From assembly GCA_963813195.1 (NCBI GenBank), contig CAWEYC010000046.1:1-64000 (forward strand): a DNA stretch of 64,000 bases. Direction: 5' to 3'. Position 1 is the first letter of the stretch; each line of letters starts with the position of its first letter. Positions 42,989 through 52,305 of this stretch are shown one piece after another. The DNA comes from Roseiarcus sp963813195. Its GTDB lineage: Bacteria > Pseudomonadota > Alphaproteobacteria > Rhizobiales > Beijerinckiaceae. The notes beneath the pieces were generated by a model. That model had not been told where the DNA came from. It was given only the letters and a program-made list of their open reading frames with translations, and did no database searches. A program made the position numbers and the translations under genes.

Positions 42989-44620
42989 CTAAATCGCAGC
43001 CGAGAAACTGTCGGCGCGCGCCGTCCCCCAGAGCTTGCGCAACGATTCATCGCGTGCGCCCGAAAGTAATTCACGCGGCTCGACCGTCGGATAGAGTTCG
43101 GCGAAGGTCATGACCTCGCGCGCGTTCACGCGGCGAGAGAAATGTATGGGACGAAAATCCTGGGGATGGTCGAGCCCCGCCGCGGCGGTCAGTTCCGCGA
43201 GCGCCTGCAACATCGAGCGATGGAAATTGCGGACGCGTTCGGTCTTGTCCTCGACGACGAGAGCGCGAGAGCGGGTCTTGTCCTGCGTCGCGACACCGGT
43301 CGGACAACGGTCGGTGTGGCAGCTCAACGACTGGATGCAGCCGAGCGAGAACATGAAGCCGCGCGCCGAATTGCACCAATCGGCGCCGAGCGCCATGGCG
43401 CAAGCCATGTCGAATGAGTTTGCGATCTTGCCGGAGACGCCGATGCGGATGGAATCGCGCAAGCCGGCGCCGACGAGCGCGTTGCGTACGAAGACGAGGC
43501 CCTCGCGCATCGGCATGCCCAGGTGATCGGAGAATTCCAGCGGCGCCGCGCCGGTGCCGCCCTCCTTGCCGTCGACCACGATGAAATCGGGGCGAATGTT
43601 CGTCTCCAGCATCGCCTTGCAAATCGCGAGGAATTCCCAGGGGTGGCCGACGCAGAGCTTAAACCCGACCGGTTTGCCGCCCGATAGATCGCGCAGTCGC
43701 GCGATGAAATTCATCAACTCGATCGGCGTCGAGAACGCGCTGTGGCGCGCCGGCGACAGGCAATCCCTGCCGACTTCGACGCCACGAATGGCGGCGATCT
43801 CCGCCGTGACCTTGGCGCCCGGCAACACGCCGCCGTGGCCGGGCTTGGCGCCCTGGCTGAGCTTGATTTCGATCATCTTGATCTGCTTGTTGGCGGCTGC
43901 CGTGGCGAACTTGTCGGGGTCGAAGCCGCCGTCGGCTCGACGACACCCGAAATAGCCGGAGCCGATTTCCCAAATGATGTCGCCGCCGCCTTCGCGATGA
44001 TAAGGGCTGTAGCCGCCCTCTCCCGTGTCGTGCGCGAAGCCGCCGAGCGCCGCGCCCTTGTTCAGCGCGCGAATGGCGTTGGCGCTCAGCGAGCCGAAAC
44101 TCATCGCGGATATATTGAACACCGAAATCGAATACGGTCGCGCGCAAGCGGGACCGCCGACCTTGATGCGAAACGGCTCGGTCGCGACGTCTTTCGGCGC
44201 GATCGAATGGCGCAGCCACTCGTAGCCCTGGGCGTAGACGTCGAGTTGCGTACCGAACGGCCGCTTGTCCAACGCCATTTTGGCGCGTTGATAGACGATG
44301 GCGCGCTGATTGCGCGAGAACGGCAGTCCGTCGGTCTCGCTCTCGAAGAAATATTGCCGCATCTCCGGCCGCAGATCCTCGAGCAGGAAGCGCAGGTGCG
44401 CGGAGATCGGATAGTTGCGCAGGACCGCGTGGCGCTTCTGCACGAGATCGCGGATTCCGAGCAGCGTCAGGGCTCCGAACACAGCGACGCCGATGAACAG
44501 CGGCGCGTCCCAACCAGACCGCATCGATGCGCCGAGCGGCGCCGCGAATGCCAAAGTGAGAAGGAACGACAGCGTCAGGGCCACGAATCGGGGCGAAAAG
44601 GCCAGGGCCAGAGCGCGCAA
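42989..44620 (-). CDS. FMN-binding glutamate synthase family protein
   Basis: 543 residues. An N-terminal hydrophobic segment with two helices (FVALTLSFLLTLAFAAPL and APLFIGVAVFGALTLLGI) precedes a GltB-type FMN barrel. Features include 'SAMSFGSLSANAIRALNKGA', 'GGYSPYHREGGGDIIWEIGSGYFGCR', 'VVDGKEGGTGAAPLEFSDHLGMP' and the iron-sulfur Cys cluster 'CIQSLSCHTDRCPTGVATQD'. It lacks the glutaminase domain and is membrane-tethered, unlike classical GltB. The natural reaction is uncertain. The start is TTG (44620) with GGAG upstream. Confidence 0.88.
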   Translation of the reverse strand: MRALALAFSPRFVALTLSFLLTLAFAAPLGASMRSGWDAPLFIGVAVFGALTLLGIRDLVQKRHAVLRNYPISAHLRFLLEDLRPEMRQYFFESETDGLPFSRNQRAIVYQRAKMALDKRPFGTQLDVYAQGYEWLRHSIAPKDVATEPFRIKVGGPACARPYSISVFNISAMSFGSLSANAIRALNKGAALGGFAHDTGEGGYSPYHREGGGDIIWEIGSGYFGCRRADGGFDPDKFATAAANKQIKMIEIKLSQGAKPGHGGVLPGAKVTAEIAAIRGVEVGRDCLSPARHSAFSTPIELMNFIARLRDLSGGKPVGFKLCVGHPWEFLAICKAMLETNIRPDFIVVDGKEGGTGAAPLEFSDHLGMPMREGLVFVRNALVGAGLRDSIRIGVSGKIANSFDMACAMALGADWCNSARGFMFSLGCIQSLSCHTDRCPTGVATQDKTRSRALVVEDKTERVRNFHRSMLQALAELTAAAGLDHPQDFRPIHFSRRVNAREVMTFAELYPTVEPRELLSGARDESLRKLWGTARADSFSAAI

Positions 44621-44726
44621 TCGTCTTCTCCATAAAACCCGTTAGTGTAGTCGGCGTCGGCGACGCGCGCATGACGGCGGCGAAGCTCGCACATTCTGGT
44701 TTGGCCGCGAAGCCCGCCGTCGGTAG

Positions 44727-46094
44727 CTACGTGGCGCCCGCGATCCGCCGCGACCATGACGCGCGATACGCCTCCAGGCCGGCAATCTCGGCCGGCGCAA
44801 TCGCCAGTCCTCCCGGCGCGACGCCGCCCTTAGGCGGCCAGTGCGCCAGCAATGCGGCGCCGCGGGCCGCGCCCGCCGCGTCGCTGCCGGCGAAGACGCG
44901 CTGCCCCGGCCTCAGGGCCGCAAGCAACGGGCCGAACGCCGGATTGGCGACGAAACCGCCTTCGACAATCAGATCGCCCACACCGGCGCCGAGCCGCGTC
45001 AGCATGAGGTCGGTCATCAGCGCGACGTAGAGCGTCGCGAGCGCCGGGCGATCGGAATCGACGAAGTCGCCGAGAATCTCGCCCTTCCGGTTCGAAAATG
45101 GGCCGCCTTGAGGCGCGAAGCACGGCAGCGCCATGGCGCCGCCGGCGACGATGCGCGAGAGCGCGGCGCCGTCGAGGTCGCCGTGCGCTTGCGCGGTGAG
45201 GACTGCATATTCGCGCCCGCCCATGAACCGCGCGCAGGCTGTCGGCCGGCCCTCGACGTCGACATTGGCGAGCGTGTCGTCTTCGGCTTTCAGCCCTTCG
45301 ACGCCAAGCCCGACCGACATCAGAATGACCCAGGTGCCGGTCGAGACGATGGTGAACGGCGGCGGCCGGAACGCAAGGTGCGGCAGCAGCGACGCATTCG
45401 AATCATGGACCCCGTTGAGGACGCGCGTTCTCGGATCGAGCCCCGTCGCCACGGCGACGTCCGACTTGATCGCGCCCACGCTCTCCCAGGCGGGACGCAT
45501 CGGCGCGGTCAGGCGCGTCAGGTCGAGCGCCGCGACGAGAGTGGAATATCGCCCCGCCAGCGGCTCCCACAGCTCGGTGTGGGCGCCCAGCATCGTAACT
45601 TCCGCAGCGGCGATCCCGCTCAACCGCCACGCCCAATATTGCGGATAGGTCAGATAGTGAGTGGCCCGCGCGAAGGCGTCAGGAAATCGGGCTTGTTGCC
45701 ATGCGATCTGCTTGCCGAGGTTGAGCCCGCCCGGCAGTTTCGGCGACAGGGTCAGCGCATAGGGCGGCCGCAACGGCGCATAGGACGGCTCGATTTCGTC
45801 CAGCGGGTATTCATAGTCCAGCACCGGCAGGACCAACCCGGCCTCGTCGATCAGGGCGCCGGCGCAGCCGTGCGTCGTCGTCACGACCGCCTCGACGAAG
45901 TGCGCCTCGTTGGCCTCGCGCAGGGCGTCAACCAAAAACAACCAGATGGCGTCGACGTCGGCGTGTGGATATGGCGGCCCGGAGCGAACGCGATTGGGCG
46001 TCGAGCGTTCCCTTAGAATCGTCCCGTCCGGCGCGAACAACGCCAGTTTGACGTTGGTCTTGCCGATATCGAGGACGGCGACGGCGCCGCTCAT
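44727..46094 (-). CDS. rhaK: Rhamnulokinase-type FGGY carbohydrate kinase
   Basis: 455 residues. The N-terminal phosphate-binding loop is 'VAVLDIGKTNVKLALFAPDG', then 'VLNGVHDSNASLLPHL' and 'FTIVSTGTWVILMSVG'. The ATP-side 'LIVEGGFVANPAFGPLLAALRPGQRVFAGSD' follows, all typical of FGGY kinases of the rhizobial RhaK group. It phosphorylates the sugar during or after import. Rhizobial RhaK is required for rhamnose transport. Last gene of the leftward rha unit. Confidence 0.88.
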   Translation of the reverse strand: MSGAVAVLDIGKTNVKLALFAPDGTILRERSTPNRVRSGPPYPHADVDAIWLFLVDALREANEAHFVEAVVTTTHGCAGALIDEAGLVLPVLDYEYPLDEIEPSYAPLRPPYALTLSPKLPGGLNLGKQIAWQQARFPDAFARATHYLTYPQYWAWRLSGIAAAEVTMLGAHTELWEPLAGRYSTLVAALDLTRLTAPMRPAWESVGAIKSDVAVATGLDPRTRVLNGVHDSNASLLPHLAFRPPPFTIVSTGTWVILMSVGLGVEGLKAEDDTLANVDVEGRPTACARFMGGREYAVLTAQAHGDLDGAALSRIVAGGAMALPCFAPQGGPFSNRKGEILGDFVDSDRPALATLYVALMTDLMLTRLGAGVGDLIVEGGFVANPAFGPLLAALRPGQRVFAGSDAAGAARGAALLAHWPPKGGVAPGGLAIAPAEIAGLEAYRASWSRRIAGAT

Positions 46095-46156
46095 GCGCGC
46101 ATTCTCCCTGGAACCGGCTAAAGCACGTCGCCGCTATTTGAATCACTCTCAGCCTT

Positions 46157-46181
46157 CATTGCGAGCGACAGCGAAGCAATG
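46157..46181. repeat. Short inverted REP-like element
   Basis: CATTGC...GCAATG dyad with GAGCGACAGCGAA between the arms, in the gap between rhaM and rhaK. The sequence is a common dispersed motif in Hyphomicrobiales and could form a hairpin in the rha transcript. Confidence 0.55.
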
Positions 46182-46216
46182 ACGGCCGAGCTGATTTCAC
46201 TTGGGCGTCGCATGCT

Positions 46217-46531
46217 TCAGTCCAAATGAAACATTTCGTCGAGCGCGACAGCCACCGGCGAGCCGTCTGGATGGGTTCGCATGATGTCCTTCATATGATC
46301 CCACCAGCGGCGCATGACGGGTTGGGCGACGAGCGCGTCCATCGTGTGATCGTCGCGCCGTTCGAGATAGGCGAAGAGCACGTCCGTCTCGGCGTCGAGA
46401 TGGATCGAGTAGTTCGAAACGCCGGCGCGCCGCAGCAGCGCCGCGAGCTCCGGCCAGATCGCGTCGTGCCGCTCGCGGTATTCGGCCGCGCGGCCGGGAT
46501 TGAGGAACATCTTGAACGCGTAGCGTTGCAT
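46217..46531 (-). CDS. rhaM: L-rhamnose mutarotase
   Basis: 104 residues, the exact family size. 'RYAFKMFLNPGRAAEYRERHDAIWPELAALLRRAGVSNYSIHLDAETDVLFAYLE' carries the conserved His, and 'VMRRWWDHMKDIM' the Trp pair. It interconverts the alpha and beta anomers of L-rhamnose for the kinase or isomerase. Called rhaU in Rhizobium. The start at 46531 (MQRYAF) is preferred over the longer frame. Confidence 0.93.
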   Translation of the reverse strand: MQRYAFKMFLNPGRAAEYRERHDAIWPELAALLRRAGVSNYSIHLDAETDVLFAYLERRDDHTMDALVAQPVMRRWWDHMKDIMRTHPDGSPVAVALDEMFHLD

Positions 46532-46598
46532 TGCATCCGTCCGGCGAGCGGCCGGCCCCGCGCTCGCGCGCCAGAGCCGGCCGATCGGTCTACAGCAG

Positions 46599-47720
46599 TC
46601 AGAAATCGAAGTTGTTGATATTGGACTTGTCGAAGATATACGGCGCCCCCAGCAGAATTTCGCTGCCGTTGACGACATTGAGCTTGCCCAGCTTGCCCGC
46701 CTCGACCGAGGTCGCGCCCGGCTTCAGCTTGCCGTCGACGTCGGCTCGCATGGCGTAAACTGCGGCATAACCGAGGTCGACGGGGTTCCACAACACCACC
46801 GATTTGACGCAGTCGGTCTTGACATAGGGCTTCATTGCATTTGGCGTCGCGAGCCCGACCACGGCGACCTTGCCGCACAGGCCCGCCTTCGTGACCGCTT
46901 CGGCCGAAGCCGGCGTCGCCACCGAGGTCATCCCGAACAGTCCCGACAGCTTGTCGCCGTACTTGTTGATCAGGGTGGTCGCCTGATTGAACGACATGAC
47001 ATTGTCTTCCTGCGCCTCGACCGTCTCCAGCCATTTCATCTTCGGATGGCACTTGGCGGCATAGGCCGACATCTCCGCGATCCAGCGCGCCTGGTTCGGC
47101 GTCGTGAAGGTGCTGGTCACGATCGCGAAGCTCTTGTCTTCACCGATTTCCTTGGCCATCGAGTCCATCATGGCCTTGGCGATGCCGTTGAACTCGGCCT
47201 GATTGATGAACCATTCGCGGGCGTCGGGCGTCGAGTTGGCGTCGTAGCCGACGACGTGGATGCCCTTCGACAGCGCCTTCTTCAGAACAGGCGCGATCGC
47301 CACGGGATCGTTGGCGGCGAACAATATGCCATCGACGCCGCGCGTGATGTAATTGTCGATGAACTTGATCTGCTCGTCGATCTTGGCTTCGGTCGGGCCG
47401 TCCGTGGTCACCGCGACGTTGCCGAGTTCCTTCGCGGCGTCCTGCATGCCCTTCGAGGTCGCGTTGAAATAGCCGATGCCGATCAATTTGGGGACATCGA
47501 CGAGGGTGATCGGTTTGCCCGCCTTGTCCGGCGCGCCGGTCGCCTGACCGCCGTCGTAGGGCTTGGCGGCGGCCGCCGGCGCCGGCCCGGTCCCGCAAGC
47601 AAGCGGGTTCACCGCCTGATCGTCCGCGCCGTCCCAACGATCGCCGGCGCGAGCGCCTGCGGTCGCCAGCGTCATGGCGAGAATCGCCGACGCCACAGTC
47701 GTCATCAGTTTCGCGTTCAT
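46599..47720 (-). CDS. rhaS: Rhamnose ABC transporter substrate-binding protein
   Basis: 373-residue periplasmic binding protein with a signal peptide (TTVASAILAMTLATAGARA). The sugar-binding type 1 fold shows 'IGIGYFNATSKGMQDAAKELGNVAVTTDGPTEAKIDEQIKFIDNYITRGVDGILFAANDP', matching RhaS of rhizobia. GGAGGAAAT precedes the ATG. It is the recognition component of the rha importer. Confidence 0.92.
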   Translation of the reverse strand: MNAKLMTTVASAILAMTLATAGARAGDRWDGADDQAVNPLACGTGPAPAAAAKPYDGGQATGAPDKAGKPITLVDVPKLIGIGYFNATSKGMQDAAKELGNVAVTTDGPTEAKIDEQIKFIDNYITRGVDGILFAANDPVAIAPVLKKALSKGIHVVGYDANSTPDAREWFINQAEFNGIAKAMMDSMAKEIGEDKSFAIVTSTFTTPNQARWIAEMSAYAAKCHPKMKWLETVEAQEDNVMSFNQATTLINKYGDKLSGLFGMTSVATPASAEAVTKAGLCGKVAVVGLATPNAMKPYVKTDCVKSVVLWNPVDLGYAAVYAMRADVDGKLKPGATSVEAGKLGKLNVVNGSEILLGAPYIFDKSNINNFDF

Positions 47721-47763
47721 TCTATTTCCTCCCTGACACACCGCTTTTGCGGCAACGACTCCA

Positions 47764-48744
47764 TCAGCCGCCGTATTCCCGGCGTCTTTGGAGAGAACTT
47801 GCGATGAGAGTCGAGGCGATCAGCACGGCGCCGATGACGACGATGGTGGCGTCGCCCTTGACGCCGGTCAGCGCCAGTCCGTTTTTCAGCAGCTGGATCA
47901 TCGCGAGCCCGATCACGGTGCCCCAGATCGTGCCGGACCCGCCAAAAATACTGGTCCCGCCGAGCACGACCGCGGCGATGACGTCGAGTTCGTAGCCGGT
48001 GCCCATGTCGGAGCGCGTCGTCGTCACTCGCGAGACCAGCACATAGGCGGAGACGCCCGCCATCAGTCCCGACAGAGTGTAGACGGCGAGCTTGATGCGA
48101 TCGACCGGCAGACCGGAAAAGCGAGCCGCCGTTTCATTCGCCCCGATGGCGTAGAGCGCGCGCCCGAACGTTGTCCGGTCGAGCGCGACGCCGGCGACGA
48201 CGATCGCGACAAAGAGTATCCACAATTGCGTCGGCACCCCGAGCCATTGGCCCTGGCCGACGAAGAAGAACCATTCGGGATACCCTCGCACCGAATGCGC
48301 CTGGCTGATCCCCTCGGCCAACCCGCGATACAGAGCGAGCGTCGCGATCGTCATGATCAGCGGCGGCACTTTTACCCGCGTGATCAAGAGGCCATTGACG
48401 AAGCCCGCCAATGCGCCGACGGCGATGGCGAAGACGATCGCCAGCGGCAGGGGAAAGCCGAAGATCTTCCAGGAGTAGCCCAATGCTATCGCGCAGAGCC
48501 CGACGATCGAGCCGACTGACAGGTCGATGCCCCCGGTAATGATCACGAAGGTCATCGGCAAGGCGATGAGCCCGACTTCAGTCATCAGCCGGCCCTGGTT
48601 GAGCAGGTTGTCGATCGTCAGGAAGCGCTCGTTGAACCCGCCCAGGACGGCCAGCGCGACGATGAGAATTGCGGCCAGCAGCGTCTCGTGGCGGGCTAAC
48701 CAACGCGGCGCGCCGCGGCTGATATTTTGCGCCAGAGCCGTCAT
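47764..48744 (-). CDS. rhaQ: Rhamnose ABC transporter permease
   Basis: 326-residue RbsC-type permease with about nine helices. It contains 'VIITGGIDLSVGSIVGLCAIALGY' and 'FGRALYAIGANETAARFSGLPVDRIKLAVYTLSGLMAGVSAYVLVSR', then 'VVLGGTSIFGGSGTIWGTVIG'. It forms the membrane channel with RhaP. Located between rhaP and rhaS on the minus strand. Confidence 0.9.
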   Translation of the reverse strand: MTALAQNISRGAPRWLARHETLLAAILIVALAVLGGFNERFLTIDNLLNQGRLMTEVGLIALPMTFVIITGGIDLSVGSIVGLCAIALGYSWKIFGFPLPLAIVFAIAVGALAGFVNGLLITRVKVPPLIMTIATLALYRGLAEGISQAHSVRGYPEWFFFVGQGQWLGVPTQLWILFVAIVVAGVALDRTTFGRALYAIGANETAARFSGLPVDRIKLAVYTLSGLMAGVSAYVLVSRVTTTRSDMGTGYELDVIAAVVLGGTSIFGGSGTIWGTVIGLAMIQLLKNGLALTGVKGDATIVVIGAVLIASTLIASSLQRRREYGG

Positions 48745-48749
48745 CGCGC

Positions 48750-49739
48750 CTATCCTCCGGCCATGCGACGCTGACGTCGCAAGATGTCGGCGACGACGGT
48801 GGCCAGGATCAAAATGCCCTGAAGCGCGTGGATCCAATAGGGCGAGACGTTGATGAAGACGAGCGCGCTGGCGATCTCGGCGATCAGGATCGCCGCCAAC
48901 GTCGAGCCGATCACGGTGCCGACGCCGCCGAGAATGCTGACGCCGCCGACGACCGCGGCGGTGATGATCGTCAATTCGAGACCCGTCGGCGTGGTCGACT
49001 GAATGACCCTCAGCTGCGTCGCGAACAGGAGAGCCGCGATCGAGGCGAAGAACCCGTGCAGCGCGAAGACCATCACGATGGTGCGACGCGGCGATACGCC
49101 GCAAAGGCGGGCGGCCTCGGCATTGCCGCCGGTCGCGTAGATGGCCCGGCCGCTGGCGGAGTAGCGCATCCACAGCGCCGCCAAAACGGTTGCGACCGCC
49201 ATGATCAGGACCGGCATCGGCAGGATATTGAACAACTCGATATCCGCGAGATGGAAGCTCTGGGGCAGATCGGTGATCCATCGTCCTCCGGTGACGCTGA
49301 TCAATCCGCCCTTGAGGATCGACAACATGCCGAGCGTCACCACGATCGCGGGAATGCGCAGGTAAGCGACGATGACGCCCTGAAGCGCCATCACGGCGAT
49401 TCCGACGACCACCGGCGCCAGCCAGGCCACGGCGATCGGCGCCCCGGCGACCGCCAGCCACCCGCTGATCGTCGCCAGCACGCCGATCAGCGCGCCGACG
49501 GAAATGTCGATGTTGCCGGAGATGATGACCATCGACATGCCGACCGCCGCGACGCCGATATAGGCGTTGCCGAGCAGAATATCCGAGAGATTGCGCGTCG
49601 CCAGGAAGCGCGGATTGACCACGCCGACAACGACGGCCAAGGCGATGACGGCGATCGCCAGCAGCGCCTCCTGCGAAGCGATACGGCGCAAGAGGCTGGT
49701 CCTTGCGACCTGTGGGCGCAGCAGCGCGATCGCGGTCAT
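48750..49739 (-). CDS. rhaP: Rhamnose ABC transporter permease
   Basis: 329-residue RbsC-type permease, paralogous to the next gene. It shows 'MVIISGNIDISVGALIGVLATISGWLAV', 'ASGRAIYATGGNAEAARLCGVSPRRTIVMVFALHGFFASIAALLFA' and 'AAVVGGVSILGGVGTVIGS'. Its ATG overlaps the rhaT stop (ATGA) and it ends 5 bp before rhaQ. Confidence 0.9.
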   Translation of the reverse strand: MTAIALLRPQVARTSLLRRIASQEALLAIAVIALAVVVGVVNPRFLATRNLSDILLGNAYIGVAAVGMSMVIISGNIDISVGALIGVLATISGWLAVAGAPIAVAWLAPVVVGIAVMALQGVIVAYLRIPAIVVTLGMLSILKGGLISVTGGRWITDLPQSFHLADIELFNILPMPVLIMAVATVLAALWMRYSASGRAIYATGGNAEAARLCGVSPRRTIVMVFALHGFFASIAALLFATQLRVIQSTTPTGLELTIITAAVVGGVSILGGVGTVIGSTLAAILIAEIASALVFINVSPYWIHALQGILILATVVADILRRQRRMAGG

Positions 49740-51307
49740 GCCGCCCTCCCCGCTTCGCCAGCTTCGCCCATCATCGCAGCGCCGACCGCCTCGGGCGTCG
49801 CATGCGCGCGGTCGAATTCGGCGACGAGGCGGCCCTCGCGCATGACCAGCACGCGGTCGCTCATACCCAGCACCTCCGGCAATTCGCTCGAAATCATCAG
49901 GATCGCCAAACCTTTGCCGGCGAGTTCCCCCATCAGGCGATGAATCTCCGCCTTGGCGCCGACGTCGATGCCGCGCGTCGGTTCGTCGAGGATGAGCAAT
50001 CTGGGATTGTTGGCGAGCCACTTGCCGAGAACGATCTTCTGCTGATTGCCGCCGGAAAGACGTCCCGCGATTTGCTCGAGCGAACTCGTCTTGACGCTGA
50101 ACCGGGCCACTCCCTCTTCCGCCATGCGGCGCTCGGCGGCGCGATCGATGAAACCGGCGTGCGCGAGGCTGGACAGCGCGGCGAGAGAAAAGTTGTGCAG
50201 CACGCTCATGGCCCGCACGAGGCCCTGGGAGCCGCGATCTTCGGGAACGTAGGCGATGCCGAGGGCGCGCGCCCGGCCCGGGGAATTGATCTCCACCCTA
50301 GAGCCCGCAATACGAATCTCGCCGGACTGCGCGGGCGTGACCCCGAACAACGTTTGCGCCAATTCGCTGCGTCCCGAGCCGACGAGGCCGGCGAGCCCGA
50401 CGATCTCACCGGCGCGGACGTTCAAACTGACGCCCTTCGTCGCCGGGCGGCGGACGAGATCGCGCACCTCGAGAATCGGCTCGCCGATCGGCACAGAGAT
50501 TTTCGGAAACAGACTGTCGATCTTGCGCCCGACCATCATCTGGACGAGTTCGCCGGAATTGGTCTGCGCGACGCGCCGCGTGCCGACCTGGACGCCGTCG
50601 CGCAACACCGTCACACGGTCGGCGATGGCAAAGATCTCGTCCATGCGATGACTGATATAGATGATGCCGACCCCACGCGATTTGAGCAGGCGGACGATCG
50701 CGAAGAGACGCGTCACATCGTGCTCGGTCAGCGCCGCCGTCGGCTCGTCCATGATGAGGAGGCGCGCGTTCTGCGACAGCGCGCGCAGGATTTCGACGCG
50801 CTGGCGATTGCCGACCGTCAGCGTGCCGACGATCCTGTCGGCCGCAAGGTCGTGGATCTCGAGCGAGGCAAGCAGTTCCTCGGCCTTCGAGCGCATCGCG
50901 CGCCAATCGAGCCTTCCCAACGCCGCACGCGGCGCATGCCCCATAAAAATGTTTTCCGCGACCGTCAATTCGGGAAAGAGAAGCAACTCCTGATAGATCG
51001 TCGCCACGCCGGCGCGGCGGGCGTCGCCAGGGAGGTGGAACTCCATGGGCTTGCCATCGACGACAATCGCGCCCCGATCGGGCCGGTAGACCCCTGAAAT
51101 AATCTTGATCAACGTCGACTTGCCCGCCCCGTTCTCACCGAGCAGCGCGTGGACCTCGCCCGGCGCCACGTCGAACGACACGTCGGACAACGCGCGCACG
51201 CCCGGAAACGATTTCTCGATATCGCGCACCTCCAACAGCGCCGGACGCGCTTGACGGCCCTTCGCCGTCGCGTCTTCCGGATCTGGGATGGCCGCGGCGC
51301 GGGTCAT
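49736..51307 (-). CDS. rhaT: Rhamnose ABC transporter ATP-binding protein (dual NBD)
   Basis: 523 residues with two ATPase modules, as in RbsA/AraG. The first has Walker A GENGAGKSTL, 'LTVGNRQRVEILRAL' and Walker B LLIMDEPTAALT. The second has a degenerate Walker A region (GLVGSGRSELAQTLFG), 'LSGGNQQKIVLGKWL' and LLILDEPTRGIDVGAK. It drives RhaPQ. It overlaps rhaR upstream and rhaP downstream, so translation is coupled. Confidence 0.93.
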   Translation of the reverse strand: MTRAAAIPDPEDATAKGRQARPALLEVRDIEKSFPGVRALSDVSFDVAPGEVHALLGENGAGKSTLIKIISGVYRPDRGAIVVDGKPMEFHLPGDARRAGVATIYQELLLFPELTVAENIFMGHAPRAALGRLDWRAMRSKAEELLASLEIHDLAADRIVGTLTVGNRQRVEILRALSQNARLLIMDEPTAALTEHDVTRLFAIVRLLKSRGVGIIYISHRMDEIFAIADRVTVLRDGVQVGTRRVAQTNSGELVQMMVGRKIDSLFPKISVPIGEPILEVRDLVRRPATKGVSLNVRAGEIVGLAGLVGSGRSELAQTLFGVTPAQSGEIRIAGSRVEINSPGRARALGIAYVPEDRGSQGLVRAMSVLHNFSLAALSSLAHAGFIDRAAERRMAEEGVARFSVKTSSLEQIAGRLSGGNQQKIVLGKWLANNPRLLILDEPTRGIDVGAKAEIHRLMGELAGKGLAILMISSELPEVLGMSDRVLVMREGRLVAEFDRAHATPEAVGAAMMGEAGEAGRAA

Positions 51308-52116
51308 GCGGCCGCCGTCGAACGCTCGACACGCTCGGCGATCAGCGTGCGCACGCCCGCTTCGGCGAGCATCTCGAGCGCAGCCGCAGGCGCGTCGCTA
51401 TCGGTGATCAGCGTGTCGATGCGCGACAGGGGACAGACGACGAGACTGCCGCGCGCGACGAATTTAGAACTGTCGGCGAGCACGATGAGCTTTTCCGCCC
51501 GCTTGAGCAGCTTGGTCTCCGCGCGGGCGATGAGCGGATCGCCCTCGATGACGCCGAGCGGTCCGATGGAAATCGCGCTCATGAACATCCGGCTCGCCGA
51601 ATAATGTTGGATCGCGTCCTCTTCGAACGGCGAAACAATCAACTTTTGCTCGCGATAGACCTCGCCGCCAGGCAACGCGACGCGGCACTGGCTGCCATGG
51701 ATCAACGCCTCGGCGAGCGGATAGGAATTGGTCAGCACCTTGAGGCGGCGCTCGCGCAGGAAGGCGCCCATCTCGAACGTGGTGGAGCCGCCGTTGACGA
51801 TGATCGCCTCGCCGTCGGCGCATAAATCGACCGCGGCGCGCGCGATCGCGCGCTTGGCTGCGACATTCAGGGTCTGACTGACATCGAAGGAACGCGTCGC
51901 CAGCGACGGCGCGTCCGACGCCTGCGACCGGGTGCCGGAGGCCGCCTCGAGACCGCCATGCACGCGCATGGCGACGCCATTTTCCGCCAACCGCGCGAAA
52001 TCGCGCCGGACCGAGGCCTCCGACGCGCCGGTTGCGCGGCAAACGTCGGCGACCCGCACGAGGCCGCTTTCGCGCAGCATCGCCTTTATCACCTGCCAGC
52101 GCTCGCGCTCGTGCAC
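51304..52116 (-). CDS. rhaR: DeoR-family repressor of rhamnose genes
   Basis: 270 residues. An N-terminal DeoR helix-turn-helix (ERWQVIKAMLRESGLVRVADVCRATGASEASVRRDFARLAENGVAMRVHGG) is followed by the sugar-phosphate sensing domain (NGGSTTFEMGAFLRERRLKVLTNSYPLAEAL...). I chose the GTG at 52116 because GGGAGG lies 7 nt upstream; ATG 52161 and beyond are less likely. It is the first gene of its operon and lies opposite rhaD, so it probably controls both units. Confidence 0.88.
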   Translation of the reverse strand: MHERERWQVIKAMLRESGLVRVADVCRATGASEASVRRDFARLAENGVAMRVHGGLEAASGTRSQASDAPSLATRSFDVSQTLNVAAKRAIARAAVDLCADGEAIIVNGGSTTFEMGAFLRERRLKVLTNSYPLAEALIHGSQCRVALPGGEVYREQKLIVSPFEEDAIQHYSASRMFMSAISIGPLGVIEGDPLIARAETKLLKRAEKLIVLADSSKFVARGSLVVCPLSRIDTLITDSDAPAAALEMLAEAGVRTLIAERVERSTAAA

Positions 52117-52129
52117 CGGGTACCTCCCT

Positions 52130-52300
52130 CTTGTTAGCAGAAACTTTTCATGGACCGGCATGAGCGTCAATGTGTTTCTTTCACAATCGATCAATACCGC
52201 AACGCATCAATCATATTGCATCGCAACGGCGAGTGAACGTGATTGACCGTGATCGAACGTCGACCTATGGTCCCGGGCATCAAGGGATCCGGGAGGAGCA
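52130..52300. promoter_or_regulatory. Divergent rha control region with DeoR-like repeat sites
   Basis: GTGATTGA (52239-52246) and GTGATCGA (52249-52256) are direct repeats 10 bp apart, one helical turn. TCACAATCGATCAAT (52181-52195) is a similar site in the opposite orientation. Such arrays fit DeoR binding. The interval also contains GGGAGGAG (52291-52298), the rhaD ribosome site, and would hold both promoters. Confidence 0.55.
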
Positions 52301-52305
52301 TTTCC

